Source: Parabacteroides sp. ZJ-118
GTDB taxonomy: Bacteria; Bacteroidota; Bacteroidia; Bacteroidales; Tannerellaceae
Assembly (NCBI RefSeq): GCF_011038785.1
Contig: NZ_JAAKDT010000027.1
Span: 1 to 44,565 of the forward strand
Reading direction: 5' to 3'
Length of the DNA stretch: 44,565 bases
The position numbers were made by a program, and so were the translations under genes. Positions 8,247-16,917 of this stretch are shown piece after piece. Positions within the stretch are counted from its first letter, which is position 1; every line of letters begins with the position of its first letter. The notes below the pieces were generated by a model. It ran no database searches and had not been told where the DNA came from. It saw nothing but the letters and a program-made list of their open reading frames with translations.

Positions 8247-10715
8247 ATGGCAAAGAAGACAATAACAGCGAAGCAAAATCATACAGAACCGAATGGGTTC
8301 GCAGCCTTGAAGACTTTTTTCACAAATGAACGGACCCGTTTTATTACAGGTTTGATCATCTCTATACTAACCATTTACGTAGGGCTTGCCTTGATTTCGT
8401 TTTTCTTTACAGGAGCCGCCGATCAAAGCAAAATAGAAAATGTCCCTTTAGGTGATTTGTTGACCAATCGAGGATCGGTAGAGAATTGGACGGGCGTACG
8501 CGGGGCGTATTTGTCTGATTTGTTGATGAATCGTTGGTTTGGCATCTCTTCTTTTATGATCCTCTTTTTCTTGGGATCGGTTGGGGCGAAACTCATGAGC
8601 TTAAATAAAGTATCCTTGTTGAGACGTTTCTTGTTCAGCGCTTCGGCGTTGATCTGGGGATCTGTGTTTTTTGCGTTCCTATTTATCAAGGGATATGAGG
8701 ATACGTTTATTTATCTAGGCGGTCAACACGGATATTACATCTCGGAGATGTTTATTGCCAATATCGGAATCCCCGGAACGGTCTTGCTCTTATTAGGTTC
8801 ATTCTTAATCATCGCCATTTTTACCAGTAAGAAGACAATCCCGCTCTTGCAGCGTATGTTCTCTTTAGGTTGGGTGAGAAATCGTTTGAGACGAGAAGGC
8901 CGAGAAGACGTAGAGCAACCGGATGAACAACCGGAAATGGATGATTACGAAGCGTTTGATACGGAGGCTGAATTGTTGAGTGTCGAAAAGAGAGAAAACC
9001 GTAAAACAGTACCGGAATATGAGGGGGAAGAGGTCGCTGCTGCTGATGATTTAGTCGTCACGATCGCGAGAGGCGACGATGATCCGATAAACGAAAAGGT
9101 AGAGGAGATAAATACCCCGGAATCAGGGGATGAGGAGGATACCGGATTCACGGTGGAAGTTGCCGCCGGTAATGATGAAACCTACGATGCTTCAGCCTTG
9201 GGTACGTATGATCCCCGTTTGGATCTTTCCCGTTATGTGTTTCCTACCTTGGACTTACTGAAAGCGTATGATAGTGGGAACATGGAGATTAATCGGGACG
9301 AATTGGCGGAAAACCAACGCTTGATCAAGCAAGCCTTGGAACATTTCAATATAAAGATCGCCTCGATCAAAGCGACAGTCGGACCTACGGTTACGCTTTA
9401 TGAGATTGTACCCGAGGCGGGTGTCCGTATTTCTAAGATCAAAAACTTGGAGGATGATATCGCTTTGAGTCTATCCGCTTTGCAGATCCGTATTATTGCT
9501 CCGATGCCCGGAAAGGGGACGATCGGTATCGAGGTGCCGAATAAGAATCCTCAGACGGTATCGATGCAATCTGTTATCGCCTCACGCCGATTCGTTGAGG
9601 GTAAGTATGAGTTGCCCGTGGCGATGGGTAAGACAATTACGAACGAGGTGTTCATGTTCGATCTTTGTAAGACACCGCATTTATTGGTAGCCGGTGCTAC
9701 GGGACAAGGTAAGTCTGTCGGTCTAAATGCGATCATCACTTCCTTATTATACAAGAAGCATCCATCGGAATTGAAATTCGTGATGGTTGACCCGAAGATG
9801 GTTGAGTTTAGTATCTATTCCAAGATAGAGCGTCATTATCTGGCGAAACTTCCGAACGCGGAGAAACCGATTGTTACGGAGCCGGCCGACGCTGTCGCTA
9901 CATTGAACTCGTTGGTGATCGAAATGGAAGACCGATACCGTTTACTGGTGAATGCGAATGTTCGTAATATAAAGGAATACAACGCCAAGTTTATCGAACG
10001 GCGGTTGAACCCGCAGAAGGGACATCGCTTTTTACCCTATATCGTGGCGGTAGTGGATGAGTTTGCCGACTTGATCGCAGTCGCCGGACGTGAGATCGAG
10101 TTGCCTATCTCTCGTATCGCGGCAAAGGCTCGTGCGGTGGGTATCCATATGATCTTGGCTACGCAACGTCCGGATACAAAGGTGATTACCGGTACGATCA
10201 AGAGTAATTTCCCGAGTCGTATCGCCTTTAAGGTCGCTTCTATGATCGATTCACGTACGATTCTGGATGCTCCGGGCGCTAACCGTTTGATCGGACGGGG
10301 TGACATGTTGATTGTTGTAGCGGGACAAGAGCCGGTTCGTGTGCAATGCGCTTTCGTAGATACGCCCGAGGTGGAGGATATCGTGGATTATATCGGTGAG
10401 CAGGCAGGTTTCCAAACCGCTTATCTGCTTCCGGACTATGTGCCGGAAGGGGGAGAGGCGTCGACTTCGGGAGCGGTCGATTTATCCGATCGAGACCCCT
10501 TATTTGACGAGGCGGCTCGTTTGATCGTGATTCAGCAACAAGGTTCTACCTCTTTGATCCAGCGTAAATTCGCGATCGGTTATAACCGTGCCGGACGTTT
10601 GATGGATCAATTGGAAGCTGCCGGTATTGTCGGCCCGTTTGAGGGAAGTAAGGCCCGTCAGGTATTGGTGCAAGATGAGTATTCGTTGGAGCAAGTATTA
10701 AATGCTTTGAAATAG
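8247..10715 (+). CDS. ftsK: DNA translocase FtsK
   Basis: A hexameric dsDNA pump at the division septum that aligns the terminus and XerCD/dif sites. The chosen ATG gives 822 residues. Four hydrophobic segments lie within about residues 30-200 (FITGLIISILTIYVGLALI and others), then an acidic, low-complexity linker (about 215-320). The motor follows, with Walker A GATGQGKS at 483-490 and a Walker B-like VVDEFADLI. The C-terminal gamma winged helix (about 755-822, LIVIQQQGSTSLIQRKFAIGY) reads KOPS-type sequences. Length and order are normal for Bacteroidetes FtsK/SpoIIIE. lolA starts 2 bp after the stop. Confidence 0.96.
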   Translation: MAKKTITAKQNHTEPNGFAALKTFFTNERTRFITGLIISILTIYVGLALISFFFTGAADQSKIENVPLGDLLTNRGSVENWTGVRGAYLSDLLMNRWFGISSFMILFFLGSVGAKLMSLNKVSLLRRFLFSASALIWGSVFFAFLFIKGYEDTFIYLGGQHGYYISEMFIANIGIPGTVLLLLGSFLIIAIFTSKKTIPLLQRMFSLGWVRNRLRREGREDVEQPDEQPEMDDYEAFDTEAELLSVEKRENRKTVPEYEGEEVAAADDLVVTIARGDDDPINEKVEEINTPESGDEEDTGFTVEVAAGNDETYDASALGTYDPRLDLSRYVFPTLDLLKAYDSGNMEINRDELAENQRLIKQALEHFNIKIASIKATVGPTVTLYEIVPEAGVRISKIKNLEDDIALSLSALQIRIIAPMPGKGTIGIEVPNKNPQTVSMQSVIASRRFVEGKYELPVAMGKTITNEVFMFDLCKTPHLLVAGATGQGKSVGLNAIITSLLYKKHPSELKFVMVDPKMVEFSIYSKIERHYLAKLPNAEKPIVTEPADAVATLNSLVIEMEDRYRLLVNANVRNIKEYNAKFIERRLNPQKGHRFLPYIVAVVDEFADLIAVAGREIELPISRIAAKARAVGIHMILATQRPDTKVITGTIKSNFPSRIAFKVASMIDSRTILDAPGANRLIGRGDMLIVVAGQEPVRVQCAFVDTPEVEDIVDYIGEQAGFQTAYLLPDYVPEGGEASTSGAVDLSDRDPLFDEAARLIVIQQQGSTSLIQRKFAIGYNRAGRLMDQLEAAGIVGPFEGSKARQVLVQDEYSLEQVLNALK

Positions 10716-10717
10716 AT

Positions 10718-11392
10718 ATGAGAAGAGAACATAAAATAAGCGTGTGGCGATGTATCGCATTTGTCGGGTTATCCTTGTGCTTTCTGTTGGGGCTAGGAGT
10801 GGGGGCGCATGCCCAGGATGCGAATGATATCTTGGGGAAGGCTGCCGCTGCTTATGAGAATTCAAATGGGATAAGCGCTTCTTTTATGATGTTTACCCGT
10901 TCTGCCGGTCAGAATGCGGGAGAAAGTTTTGAGGGAACCATCCAAATGAAAGGTGATAAGTTTACATTAGTTACGCCGGAGGCGCTTACTTGGTTTAATG
11001 GTACGACACAATGGACGTATGTGGAACGGAACGAAGAGGTGAACGTGACGAATCCTACGGGAGAGGAGTTGCAATTTACGAATCCCGCTCTTTTATTAAA
11101 TAGCTATAAGAAAGGATTCACGGCAGCTTATAAAGGCGAGAGTACAGCTCCGAACGGAAAAACCGCTTACGATGTGGAATTGATACCGAAGAAAAAAGGG
11201 AATATCGTGAAAGTGGAGTTGCAAATCGAGAAATATTCAAATTTTCCGACTCGTATCACGGTTACTTCTAAAAATGGCGTTAGCAGTACGATCCGGATCA
11301 GTCACCTGAAAACAGGTGTAAACCAACCGGATCGTTTTTTTGTTTTTAACGAAGGGGACTATCCGGATGTGGAGGTGATAGATCTTCGATAA
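10718..11392 (+). CDS. lolA: LolA-like outer-membrane lipoprotein carrier
   Basis: A periplasmic chaperone that moves lipoproteins from the Lol ABC exporter to the outer membrane. The protein has 224 residues. An N-terminal signal peptide (hydrophobic core at about 12-28, cleavage after AHA at about 32) precedes a LolA-type half-barrel (ASFMMFTRSAGQ, FEGTIQMKGDKF, LVTPEALTWFNGTTQWTY). LolB is generally absent in Bacteroidetes, so LolA may hand over lipoproteins another way. It sits between ftsK and trxB, an arrangement I know from other Bacteroidales. A strong hairpin with a T run lies inside the coding sequence (see 11289-11341). Confidence 0.88.
   Translation: MRREHKISVWRCIAFVGLSLCFLLGLGVGAHAQDANDILGKAAAAYENSNGISASFMMFTRSAGQNAGESFEGTIQMKGDKFTLVTPEALTWFNGTTQWTYVERNEEVNVTNPTGEELQFTNPALLLNSYKKGFTAAYKGESTAPNGKTAYDVELIPKKKGNIVKVELQIEKYSNFPTRITVTSKNGVSSTIRISHLKTGVNQPDRFFVFNEGDYPDVEVIDLR
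11289..11341 (+). terminator. Terminator-like hairpin inside the lolA coding region
   Basis: CGATCCGG (11289-11296) pairs perfectly with CCGGATCG (11327-11334). Inside, CACCTG (11303-11308) pairs with CAGGTG (11313-11318) around AAAA. Seven T follow at 11335-11341. It has the full form of an intrinsic terminator but lies about 50 bp before the lolA stop, so it may attenuate trxB transcription or protect mRNA 3' ends. Confidence 0.5.
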
Positions 11393-11429
11393 TAGAGAAT
11401 TGAAAATTGATAATTAATACTTAGATACT

Positions 11430-12383
11430 ATGAGCGATTCAGTGAATGAGAAAGTACGTTGCCTGATTATAGGCTCGGGTCCGGCAGGTTATACGGCAGC
11501 AATTTACGCTTCCCGTGCGAATTTATCTCCGGTGCTTTATGAAGGCATACAGCCGGGGGGGCAATTAACGACAACTACGGAGGTGGAGAATTTCCCGGGC
11601 TATCCGGACGGTATAACCGGTCCTGAGTTAATGGAAGATTTAAAAAAACAAGCCGTCCGCTTTGGTGCGGATATCCGTTTCGGTATCGCTACAGCCGCTG
11701 ATTTGGGTGAGGCTCCTTACAAAATTACGATTGATGGCGAGAAAGTGATCGAGGCGGAGACCTTGATTATCGCTACGGGTGCTTCCGCGAAGTATCTGGG
11801 TCTTCCGGATGAGCATAAATACGCGGGTATGGGTGTATCCGCTTGCGCTACTTGCGATGGCTTTTTCTATCGTAAAAAGAGGGTAGCGGTAGTAGGTGGC
11901 GGAGATACGGCCTGCGAGGAAGCGATTTACTTGGCTGGTTTGGCGAAGCAGGTTTACTTGATCGTGCGTAAACCCTATTTACGTGCTTCAAAAGTAATGC
12001 AAGAACGTGTCTTCAAGACTTCGAATATCACGGTACTTTTCGAGCATAATACCTTAGGTCTATTTGGTGAGAATGGGGTGGAGGGTGCTCATTTGGTAAA
12101 ACGTATGGGAGAGCCGGATGAGGAGAAAGTGGATATCGCCATCGATGGTTTCTTCTTGGCGATTGGTCATAAACCCAATTCGGACATCTTCAAGCCATGG
12201 GTAGATACGGATGAGGTCGGTTATATCGAGACGGTTCCGGGAACTCCCCGCACGAAAGTTCCGGGTGTATTTGCCGCCGGAGATGTCGCTGATCCTCATT
12301 ATCGTCAAGCGATTACCGCCGCTGGAAGTGGCTGTAAGGCGGCTATCGAGGCCGAACGTTATTTATCAGAGATCGGAAAATAA
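11430..12383 (+). CDS. trxB: Thioredoxin reductase
   Basis: An NADPH-dependent flavoprotein that reduces thioredoxin, 317 residues. The FAD-binding GSGPAGYTAAIYA is at about residues 14-26. The redox-active CATC lies in SACATCDGFF (about 137-146). The NADPH-binding GGGDTACEEAIYLA is at about 156-169, and the C-terminal FAD segment GVFAAGDVADPHYRQAITA is present. It follows lolA by 37 bp and probably shares the ftsK promoter. An interspersed hairpin repeat follows the stop. Confidence 0.96.
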   Translation: MSDSVNEKVRCLIIGSGPAGYTAAIYASRANLSPVLYEGIQPGGQLTTTTEVENFPGYPDGITGPELMEDLKKQAVRFGADIRFGIATAADLGEAPYKITIDGEKVIEAETLIIATGASAKYLGLPDEHKYAGMGVSACATCDGFFYRKKRVAVVGGGDTACEEAIYLAGLAKQVYLIVRKPYLRASKVMQERVFKTSNITVLFEHNTLGLFGENGVEGAHLVKRMGEPDEEKVDIAIDGFFLAIGHKPNSDIFKPWVDTDEVGYIETVPGTPRTKVPGVFAAGDVADPHYRQAITAAGSGCKAAIEAERYLSEIGK

Positions 12384-12401
12384 TCCTTCTGAGATAATCC
12401 T

Positions 12402-12445
12402 CGGTTGTAGAGACGTAGCGCATGCGTGCGATGTCTTTACAGCCG
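12402..12445. repeat. Intergenic palindromic repeat after trxB
   Basis: CGGTTGTAGAGAC at 12402-12414 pairs with GTCTTTACAGCCG at 12433-12445, allowing wobbles. The core GCGCATGCGT is itself nearly palindromic. Such TAGAGACG...GTCT hairpins recur between genes in Bacteroidales genomes, but I see only one copy here. No T run follows directly, so it is a repeat more than a classic terminator. Confidence 0.5.
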
Positions 12446-12487
12446 GTTGAAATCTTGTTTTTTATTTGTATTAACAATTTATATACT

Positions 12488-13258
12488 ATGAATCTAAAAT
12501 CTACTCTTCTTTTACTGTTCTGTTTGATGATGGCGGGAATGATCGCCGCGAAAGACCATACGAAAGTGGTCGCCCATCGGGGATATTGGAAAACGGAGGG
12601 CTCTGCCCAGAACTCTATCCGCTCTTTGGAACGTACTAGCGAGATTGATGCCTATGGCTCGGAATTCGACGTGCATCTTACGGCGGACAATGTGTTGGTC
12701 GTCTACCACGACAATGATATCCAGGGAAAACACATTCAATCTTGTACGTACGATGAATTGAAGGATTTGAGACTGAGTAACGGAGAGAAACTTCCTACTT
12801 TGGAACAATATTTGAAACGTGCGAAGAAATTGAAGAATATCCGGTTGATATTTGAATTGAAACCTCATGATACTCCCGAACGTAACCGAGAAGCCGCGAG
12901 ACTGTCTGTGGAAATGGTAAAACGTATGAAATTAGCGAAACGTACGGATTACATATCTTTTAATCTGGACGCTTGTAAAGAATTCATCCGCCTATGTCCG
13001 AAATCAGAGGTCTCTTATCTGAATGGAGAATTATCTCCGATGGAATTGAAAGAGCTTGGTTTTACGGGATTAGACTATCATTATAAAGTCTTGCAATCTC
13101 ATCCGGATTGGGTGAAGGAGTGCAAAGTACTTGGCATGACTTCGAATGTCTGGACTGTAAATGACCCTAAATTGATGGAAGAGATGATCGATATGGGAGT
13201 TGATTTTATTACGACCGATTTGCCGGAAGAGATTCAGCGTATCCTTCGCTCTCGATAG
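12488..13258 (+). CDS. Glycerophosphodiester phosphodiesterase
   Basis: It hydrolyses glycerophosphodiesters to glycerol-3-phosphate and an alcohol. The ATG at 12488 gives 256 residues starting with a signal peptide (core LLLLFCLMMAGMIA, cleavage near residue 21), so it acts in the periplasm or as an exported enzyme. GDPD-family residues are visible: His30 in VAHRG, Glu59 and Asp61 in EFDVHL, and His74 in YHDND, then EL(K)P near 130 and the C-terminal TVNDP...GVDFITTDLPE. The usual PENT motif reads AQNS, a common variant. An upstream in-frame start at 12422 would give a non-standard leader and is rejected. Confidence 0.9.
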   Translation: MNLKSTLLLLFCLMMAGMIAAKDHTKVVAHRGYWKTEGSAQNSIRSLERTSEIDAYGSEFDVHLTADNVLVVYHDNDIQGKHIQSCTYDELKDLRLSNGEKLPTLEQYLKRAKKLKNIRLIFELKPHDTPERNREAARLSVEMVKRMKLAKRTDYISFNLDACKEFIRLCPKSEVSYLNGELSPMELKELGFTGLDYHYKVLQSHPDWVKECKVLGMTSNVWTVNDPKLMEEMIDMGVDFITTDLPEEIQRILRSR

Positions 13259-13337
13259 ATGTGCAAGAAAACTTTGGCTGTTGTTAAATTAAATAATACA
13301 AGGTTGATTGTTTATTTGTCGAGCAAAAAGTTGAAGA

Positions 13338-13392
13338 GTATTGATTATACGAAGTGTACTTGTTACATGTTTTGTATAATCAATATTTTTTT
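13338..13392 (+). terminator. Terminator-like hairpin after the phosphodiesterase
   Basis: GTATTGATTATAC (13338-13350) pairs with GTATAATCAATAT (13374-13386), 13 bp with one wobble, followed by a T run to 13392. The stem is AT-rich and the loop is 23 nt, so termination may be partial. The rest of 13259-13509 shows no supported gene. Confidence 0.55.
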
Positions 13393-13509
13393 GAGTTGTT
13401 TTGTCTTCGATTCCTTTACGAAGTGTCAAAGACTCATTAGGAATGGAATATCAGACTTCCCCACGAGGGATTCGAATAGGTAGTTATAATAAGCTTAATT
13501 TAGAGAAGG

Positions 13510-14988
13510 ATGAGGAGTCTTTGGGTATTATTTATAGGGATCGTGCATTTGTCGATGCTTTACGCGGTAGAGCCTCCCAAAAAGGAAATTCGTGCGGTTT
13601 GGTTGACTACGGTTTATGGCCTGGATTGGCCCCATAAGCCGGCTACTACCGAGGCGGGACGAAAAGCCCAGCGACAGGCATTGCTTGATATCTTGGATCG
13701 GCTTCAAGAAGCGAATTTTAATATGGTTTTCATTCAGGCTCGCTTGCGGGGAGACGTGATATATCGTTCGGCTATCGAACCGGCCAGTAAGACATTCTCC
13801 GGTAAGTATGGCGAATTACCGGGATATGATCCGCTCGCTTTTGCCGTGGACGAGTGCCATAAGCGGGGAATGGAATGCCATGCGTGGTTTGTAACTTTCC
13901 CGCTAGGAACGGAAAAAAGCGTGAAGGAGCAAGGAAAGCTTTCCGTGGTTAAAAAGAGGCCAAAACTCTGTAAACGGCATAATGGGGAGTGGTATTTGGA
14001 TCCCGGCGTACCGGAGACCGCCGATTATATCTTATCCCTGGTCAAGGAGATCGTGGATGGCTACGATATAGATGGCATCCATTTTGATTATATCCGCTAT
14101 CCGGAAGAGGCGAAAACATTCCCGGATAAAGCACTGTATAATAAATCCGGTAAGAAAAAGTCTCTGGCGGACTGGCGTAGGGAGAATATCAACCGGATGG
14201 TTTACCGTATTTACGATTGGGTAAAGCAAACGAAGCCTTGGGTGCAGGTGAGTAGTTCGCCTCTCGGGAAATACAATCGCATCGAGCAGGTACCCGATGC
14301 GGGTTGGACCGCTTATGAAAGTGTCTTCCAAGATCCGAAGGGGTGGATGCAACAGGGTAAGCAAGATATGATTGTTCCGATGATGTATTACCTGCATAAG
14401 AATTTCTTTCCTTTCGTGGATAATTGGGTGGATAATTGCAACGGGCGTTTGGTCGTACCCGGTCTGGGAGCTTATCGGATGGACAAGAGCGAGGCGGATT
14501 GGGCCGTGAATGATATAACGGACCAGATCGATTATAGCCGTTATTACGGAGGAGCAGGCTGTGCGTTCTTTCGTTGTGGAAATGTCCTGTATAATGACAA
14601 GGGACTTTATAAAGAGTTGAGAGACAATTACTATAAATATCCGGCCCAATTGCCGCCATTGACTTGGCTGAATGATTCGGTACCTGCCGCACCTGAGGGA
14701 ATCAAAGTGGAACGTTTGGATGATGAGTTGCATTTAACTTGGGAGAAACCCGTGTCGGAAAAGCAAGACTTAACTTATACCGTTTATTATTCATTGACAG
14801 GTTCGATCGACACGGCTTCGGCAAAATCCATACTAGCTACGAATATTTATGGCAATGAGCTTTTTCTTCCGATCGATGTGGAGTCTGAACGAGGGTATAC
14901 ATTTTCCGTGACGGCCTCCACCCGTTACCGGGTAGAGAGCGAGCCTTCTCCGGATACCTATTATTACCTGTCTGAGTTTATTAAATAA
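13510..14988 (+). CDS. GH10-like (GHL10/DUF187) glycoside hydrolase with C-terminal FnIII
   Basis: A 492-residue secreted protein. A signal peptide (residues 1-19, LWVLFIGIVHLSMLYA) precedes a GHL10 catalytic barrel recognised by EIRAVWLTTVYGLDWP, NMVFIQARLRGDVIY, YDPLAFAVDECHKRGMECHAW and GIHFDYIRYP. The last contains the Asp typical of the strand-4 active site. A fibronectin-III-like domain covers about 397-490 (PAAPEGIKVERLDDELHLTW). Family members such as YngK act on cell-wall or polysaccharide substrates, but the substrate is not readable here. It is monocistronic, with an 8-bp inverted repeat just after the stop (14990-15007). Confidence 0.85.
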   Translation: MRSLWVLFIGIVHLSMLYAVEPPKKEIRAVWLTTVYGLDWPHKPATTEAGRKAQRQALLDILDRLQEANFNMVFIQARLRGDVIYRSAIEPASKTFSGKYGELPGYDPLAFAVDECHKRGMECHAWFVTFPLGTEKSVKEQGKLSVVKKRPKLCKRHNGEWYLDPGVPETADYILSLVKEIVDGYDIDGIHFDYIRYPEEAKTFPDKALYNKSGKKKSLADWRRENINRMVYRIYDWVKQTKPWVQVSSSPLGKYNRIEQVPDAGWTAYESVFQDPKGWMQQGKQDMIVPMMYYLHKNFFPFVDNWVDNCNGRLVVPGLGAYRMDKSEADWAVNDITDQIDYSRYYGGAGCAFFRCGNVLYNDKGLYKELRDNYYKYPAQLPPLTWLNDSVPAAPEGIKVERLDDELHLTWEKPVSEKQDLTYTVYYSLTGSIDTASAKSILATNIYGNELFLPIDVESERGYTFSVTASTRYRVESEPSPDTYYYLSEFIK

Positions 14989-15064
14989 CAATGTACGCAC
15001 GTACATTAATGTACTATAAAATATCTCCATCAACAGATAAGCAATGTCTCGGGTAGAAATCTCC

Positions 15065-15254
15065 TATTTTTGCCTCTTGAAATGAATAACTAGCGGCTTG
15101 GGAAGTGATTAGTTATTTACTTCTAAGGGCCGTCTCTAGCTGTCGATTCCGCAAAAAACCGTTTTATAAAGTCATCGATAAAGACCTATTACAGTCTTTT
15201 TGAACGATATCAAAGCTATTGAAAGGCGGTGTGTTTATAACACGCCGCCTTTTT
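15065..15254 (+). ncRNA. Candidate structured RNA upstream of the galE terminator
   Basis: TATTTTTG at 15065-15072 matches the -7 consensus. About 170 bp later a perfect terminator stands at 15225-15254 with its T run on the plus strand, although no plus-strand gene ends there. The interval contains no credible reading frame. It has a nested hairpin in which AAAGAC (15180-15185) pairs with GTCTTT (15194-15199), flanked by ATCG/CGAT. The size and layout suit a small RNA; 6S RNA is one possibility I cannot confirm. No clear -33 box is seen. Confidence 0.3.
15225..15254. terminator. Strong terminator between GHL10 gene and galE
   Basis: GGCGGTGTGTT (15225-15235) pairs with AACACGCCGCC (15239-15249) over a 3-nt loop with one wobble. 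TTTTT follows on the plus strand, and CTTTC on the minus strand. It ends the galE/rnf transcript and probably also a plus-strand RNA. Confidence 0.8.
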
Positions 15255-15265
15255 GGGAGGACTTA

Positions 15266-16306
15266 CTACTGGATACCCCGCTCTCTCAAACGTTTTTGCC
15301 AGTTCCACGCAGATTGCAAGGTGTCGGCTAAAGTTTCCTTGGCGGTCCAGCCTAATACCTTATTCGCATGCTCCGGATTCGCCCATACTTTCTCGATGTC
15401 ACCTTCACGGCGGCCCACGATCTTGTGCGGAACCTTAACGCCGGTTGTCTGCTCGAAGGTGTTGATCAGTTCAAGGACAGAGACGCCGTTTCCGGTGCCA
15501 AGGTTGAATATCTCGATAGGCTCATCAGACTTATTCTCAAGCATACGATCCATCGCGATCACATGTGCTTTCGCCAAGTCTACGACATTGATATAGTCAC
15601 GGATGCAAGAACCGTCTGCTGTATTATAATCATCGCCGAATACGCTTAATTCCTCGCGGATACCCATAGCCGTCTGCGTTAAGTACGGGATCAGGTTCTG
15701 GGGAACACCATTGGGCAACTCGCCGATCTCCGCGCTTGGGTGAGCGCCTATCGGGTTGAAGTAGCGCAAGATGATACTCTTGAATGGCGCTCCCGCGTAG
15801 ATCGTATCCCGGATAATCTCCTCGTTGATCTGCTTCGTGTTTCCATAAGGAGATATGGCGGGTTTGATCGGGGCGTTCTCGGTCACCGGCAAGTTTTCCG
15901 GGTCCGGTTGCCCGTATACCGTACAAGAAGAAGAGAATACGATACCCTCGATATTGAATTCCGGCATCATCTCCAACAGGTTCACCAGCGTGACAATATT
16001 ATTGCGATAATACTTCAAAGGCTGCTGTACGGATTCTCCTACCGCCTTGCTGGCGGCGAACAAGATAATGCCTTTGATACCCGGGTGAGCTTCCAGGGCC
16101 TTGCGAGTACCTTCCTTATCCTTTAGATCCAATTGGACAAACTCCGGGCGGACGCCCGTGATTTTCTCGATACCATCAAGTACCTCGATATTCGAGTTTG
16201 ACAAATCGTCAATAATGACTACCTCATATCCGGCGTTCTGCAATTCTACCGTGGTGTGTGAACCGATATAACCGGTTCCGCCCGCTACTAAAATCTTCTT
16301 TTTCAT
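15266..16306 (-). CDS. galE: UDP-glucose 4-epimerase
   Basis: It interconverts UDP-glucose and UDP-galactose with bound NAD, for galactose use and surface glycans. I chose the ATG at 16306 (MKKKILVAGGTGYIGSH, 346 residues); an ATG 12 bp upstream is also possible. The Rossmann GGTGYIGS sits at the N-terminus, DDLSNS follows strand 2, the catalytic Ser is in FSSSCTVYG, and Tyr-x-x-x-Lys is seen as PYGNTK. The C-terminal region has GRREGDIEKVWANP. It lies only about 26 bp after rnfA on the same strand, so it is probably the last gene of the rnf operon. Confidence 0.93.
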   Translation of the reverse strand: MKKKILVAGGTGYIGSHTTVELQNAGYEVVIIDDLSNSNIEVLDGIEKITGVRPEFVQLDLKDKEGTRKALEAHPGIKGIILFAASKAVGESVQQPLKYYRNNIVTLVNLLEMMPEFNIEGIVFSSSCTVYGQPDPENLPVTENAPIKPAISPYGNTKQINEEIIRDTIYAGAPFKSIILRYFNPIGAHPSAEIGELPNGVPQNLIPYLTQTAMGIREELSVFGDDYNTADGSCIRDYINVVDLAKAHVIAMDRMLENKSDEPIEIFNLGTGNGVSVLELINTFEQTTGVKVPHKIVGRREGDIEKVWANPEHANKVLGWTAKETLADTLQSAWNWQKRLRERGIQ

Positions 16307-16332
16307 TCTAGTGTTCATTTAGATAAAGTTTG

Positions 16333-16905
16333 TTATACGATACCCGAGAATCCCATAAAAGCCATGGCCAGTAAACCTGCCGTGATCAAGGCGATCGGAG
16401 TACCCTTCATGCCTTCCGGAACGTGTGTCATGGCTAGCTGTTCCCGAATACCCGCGAAGATAATCAAAGCTAGCGCAAATCCAATAGCGGTCGAAATAGC
16501 GTATACCACAGATTCTAATAAATTATACTCTTTTTGGATTACAAGGATCGCCACACCCAAGATACAGCAGTTCGTGGTGATCAGCGGAAGGAATACACCC
16601 AACGCTTGATAAAGGGCGGGAGAAACCTTCTTCAATATGATTTCCACCATCTGTACCAAGGCGGCGATAATCAGGATAAAACTGATCGTTTGCATGAACC
16701 CTAGTCCGAAAGCGTCCAATATATATTTTTGCACGAGGAAGGTAACAATCGTGGCGATCGTAAGCACGAACGTAACGGCGGCTCCCATACCTGCGGCGGT
16801 CTCCACTTTCTTAGATACCCCCAAGAACGGACAAATTCCCAAGAACTGTGCCAGTACAACGTTATTAACGAATACGGCGGCGATAAATATCAATATATAT
16901 TCCAT
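16333..16905 (-). CDS. rnfA: Rnf complex subunit RnfA
   Basis: An integral membrane subunit of the Rnf ferredoxin:NAD+ oxidoreductase, which couples electron flow to Na+ or H+ export. It has 190 residues with six predicted helices. It begins with MEYILIFIAAVFVNNVVLAQ and has conserved cysteines in GICPFLG and TTNCCILG, thought to hold an iron-sulfur cluster in the membrane together with RnfE. It is homologous to RnfE next door but with opposite topology. Last rnf gene, followed by galE. Confidence 0.95.
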   Translation of the reverse strand: MEYILIFIAAVFVNNVVLAQFLGICPFLGVSKKVETAAGMGAAVTFVLTIATIVTFLVQKYILDAFGLGFMQTISFILIIAALVQMVEIILKKVSPALYQALGVFLPLITTNCCILGVAILVIQKEYNLLESVVYAISTAIGFALALIIFAGIREQLAMTHVPEGMKGTPIALITAGLLAMAFMGFSGIV

Positions 16906-16917
16906 ATGATCCGTTTA

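Noticed and set aside
13461-13480. GAGGGATTCGAATAGG resembles a tRNA T-arm.
   Set aside because: No acceptor, D-arm or anticodon stem can be built around it on either strand.
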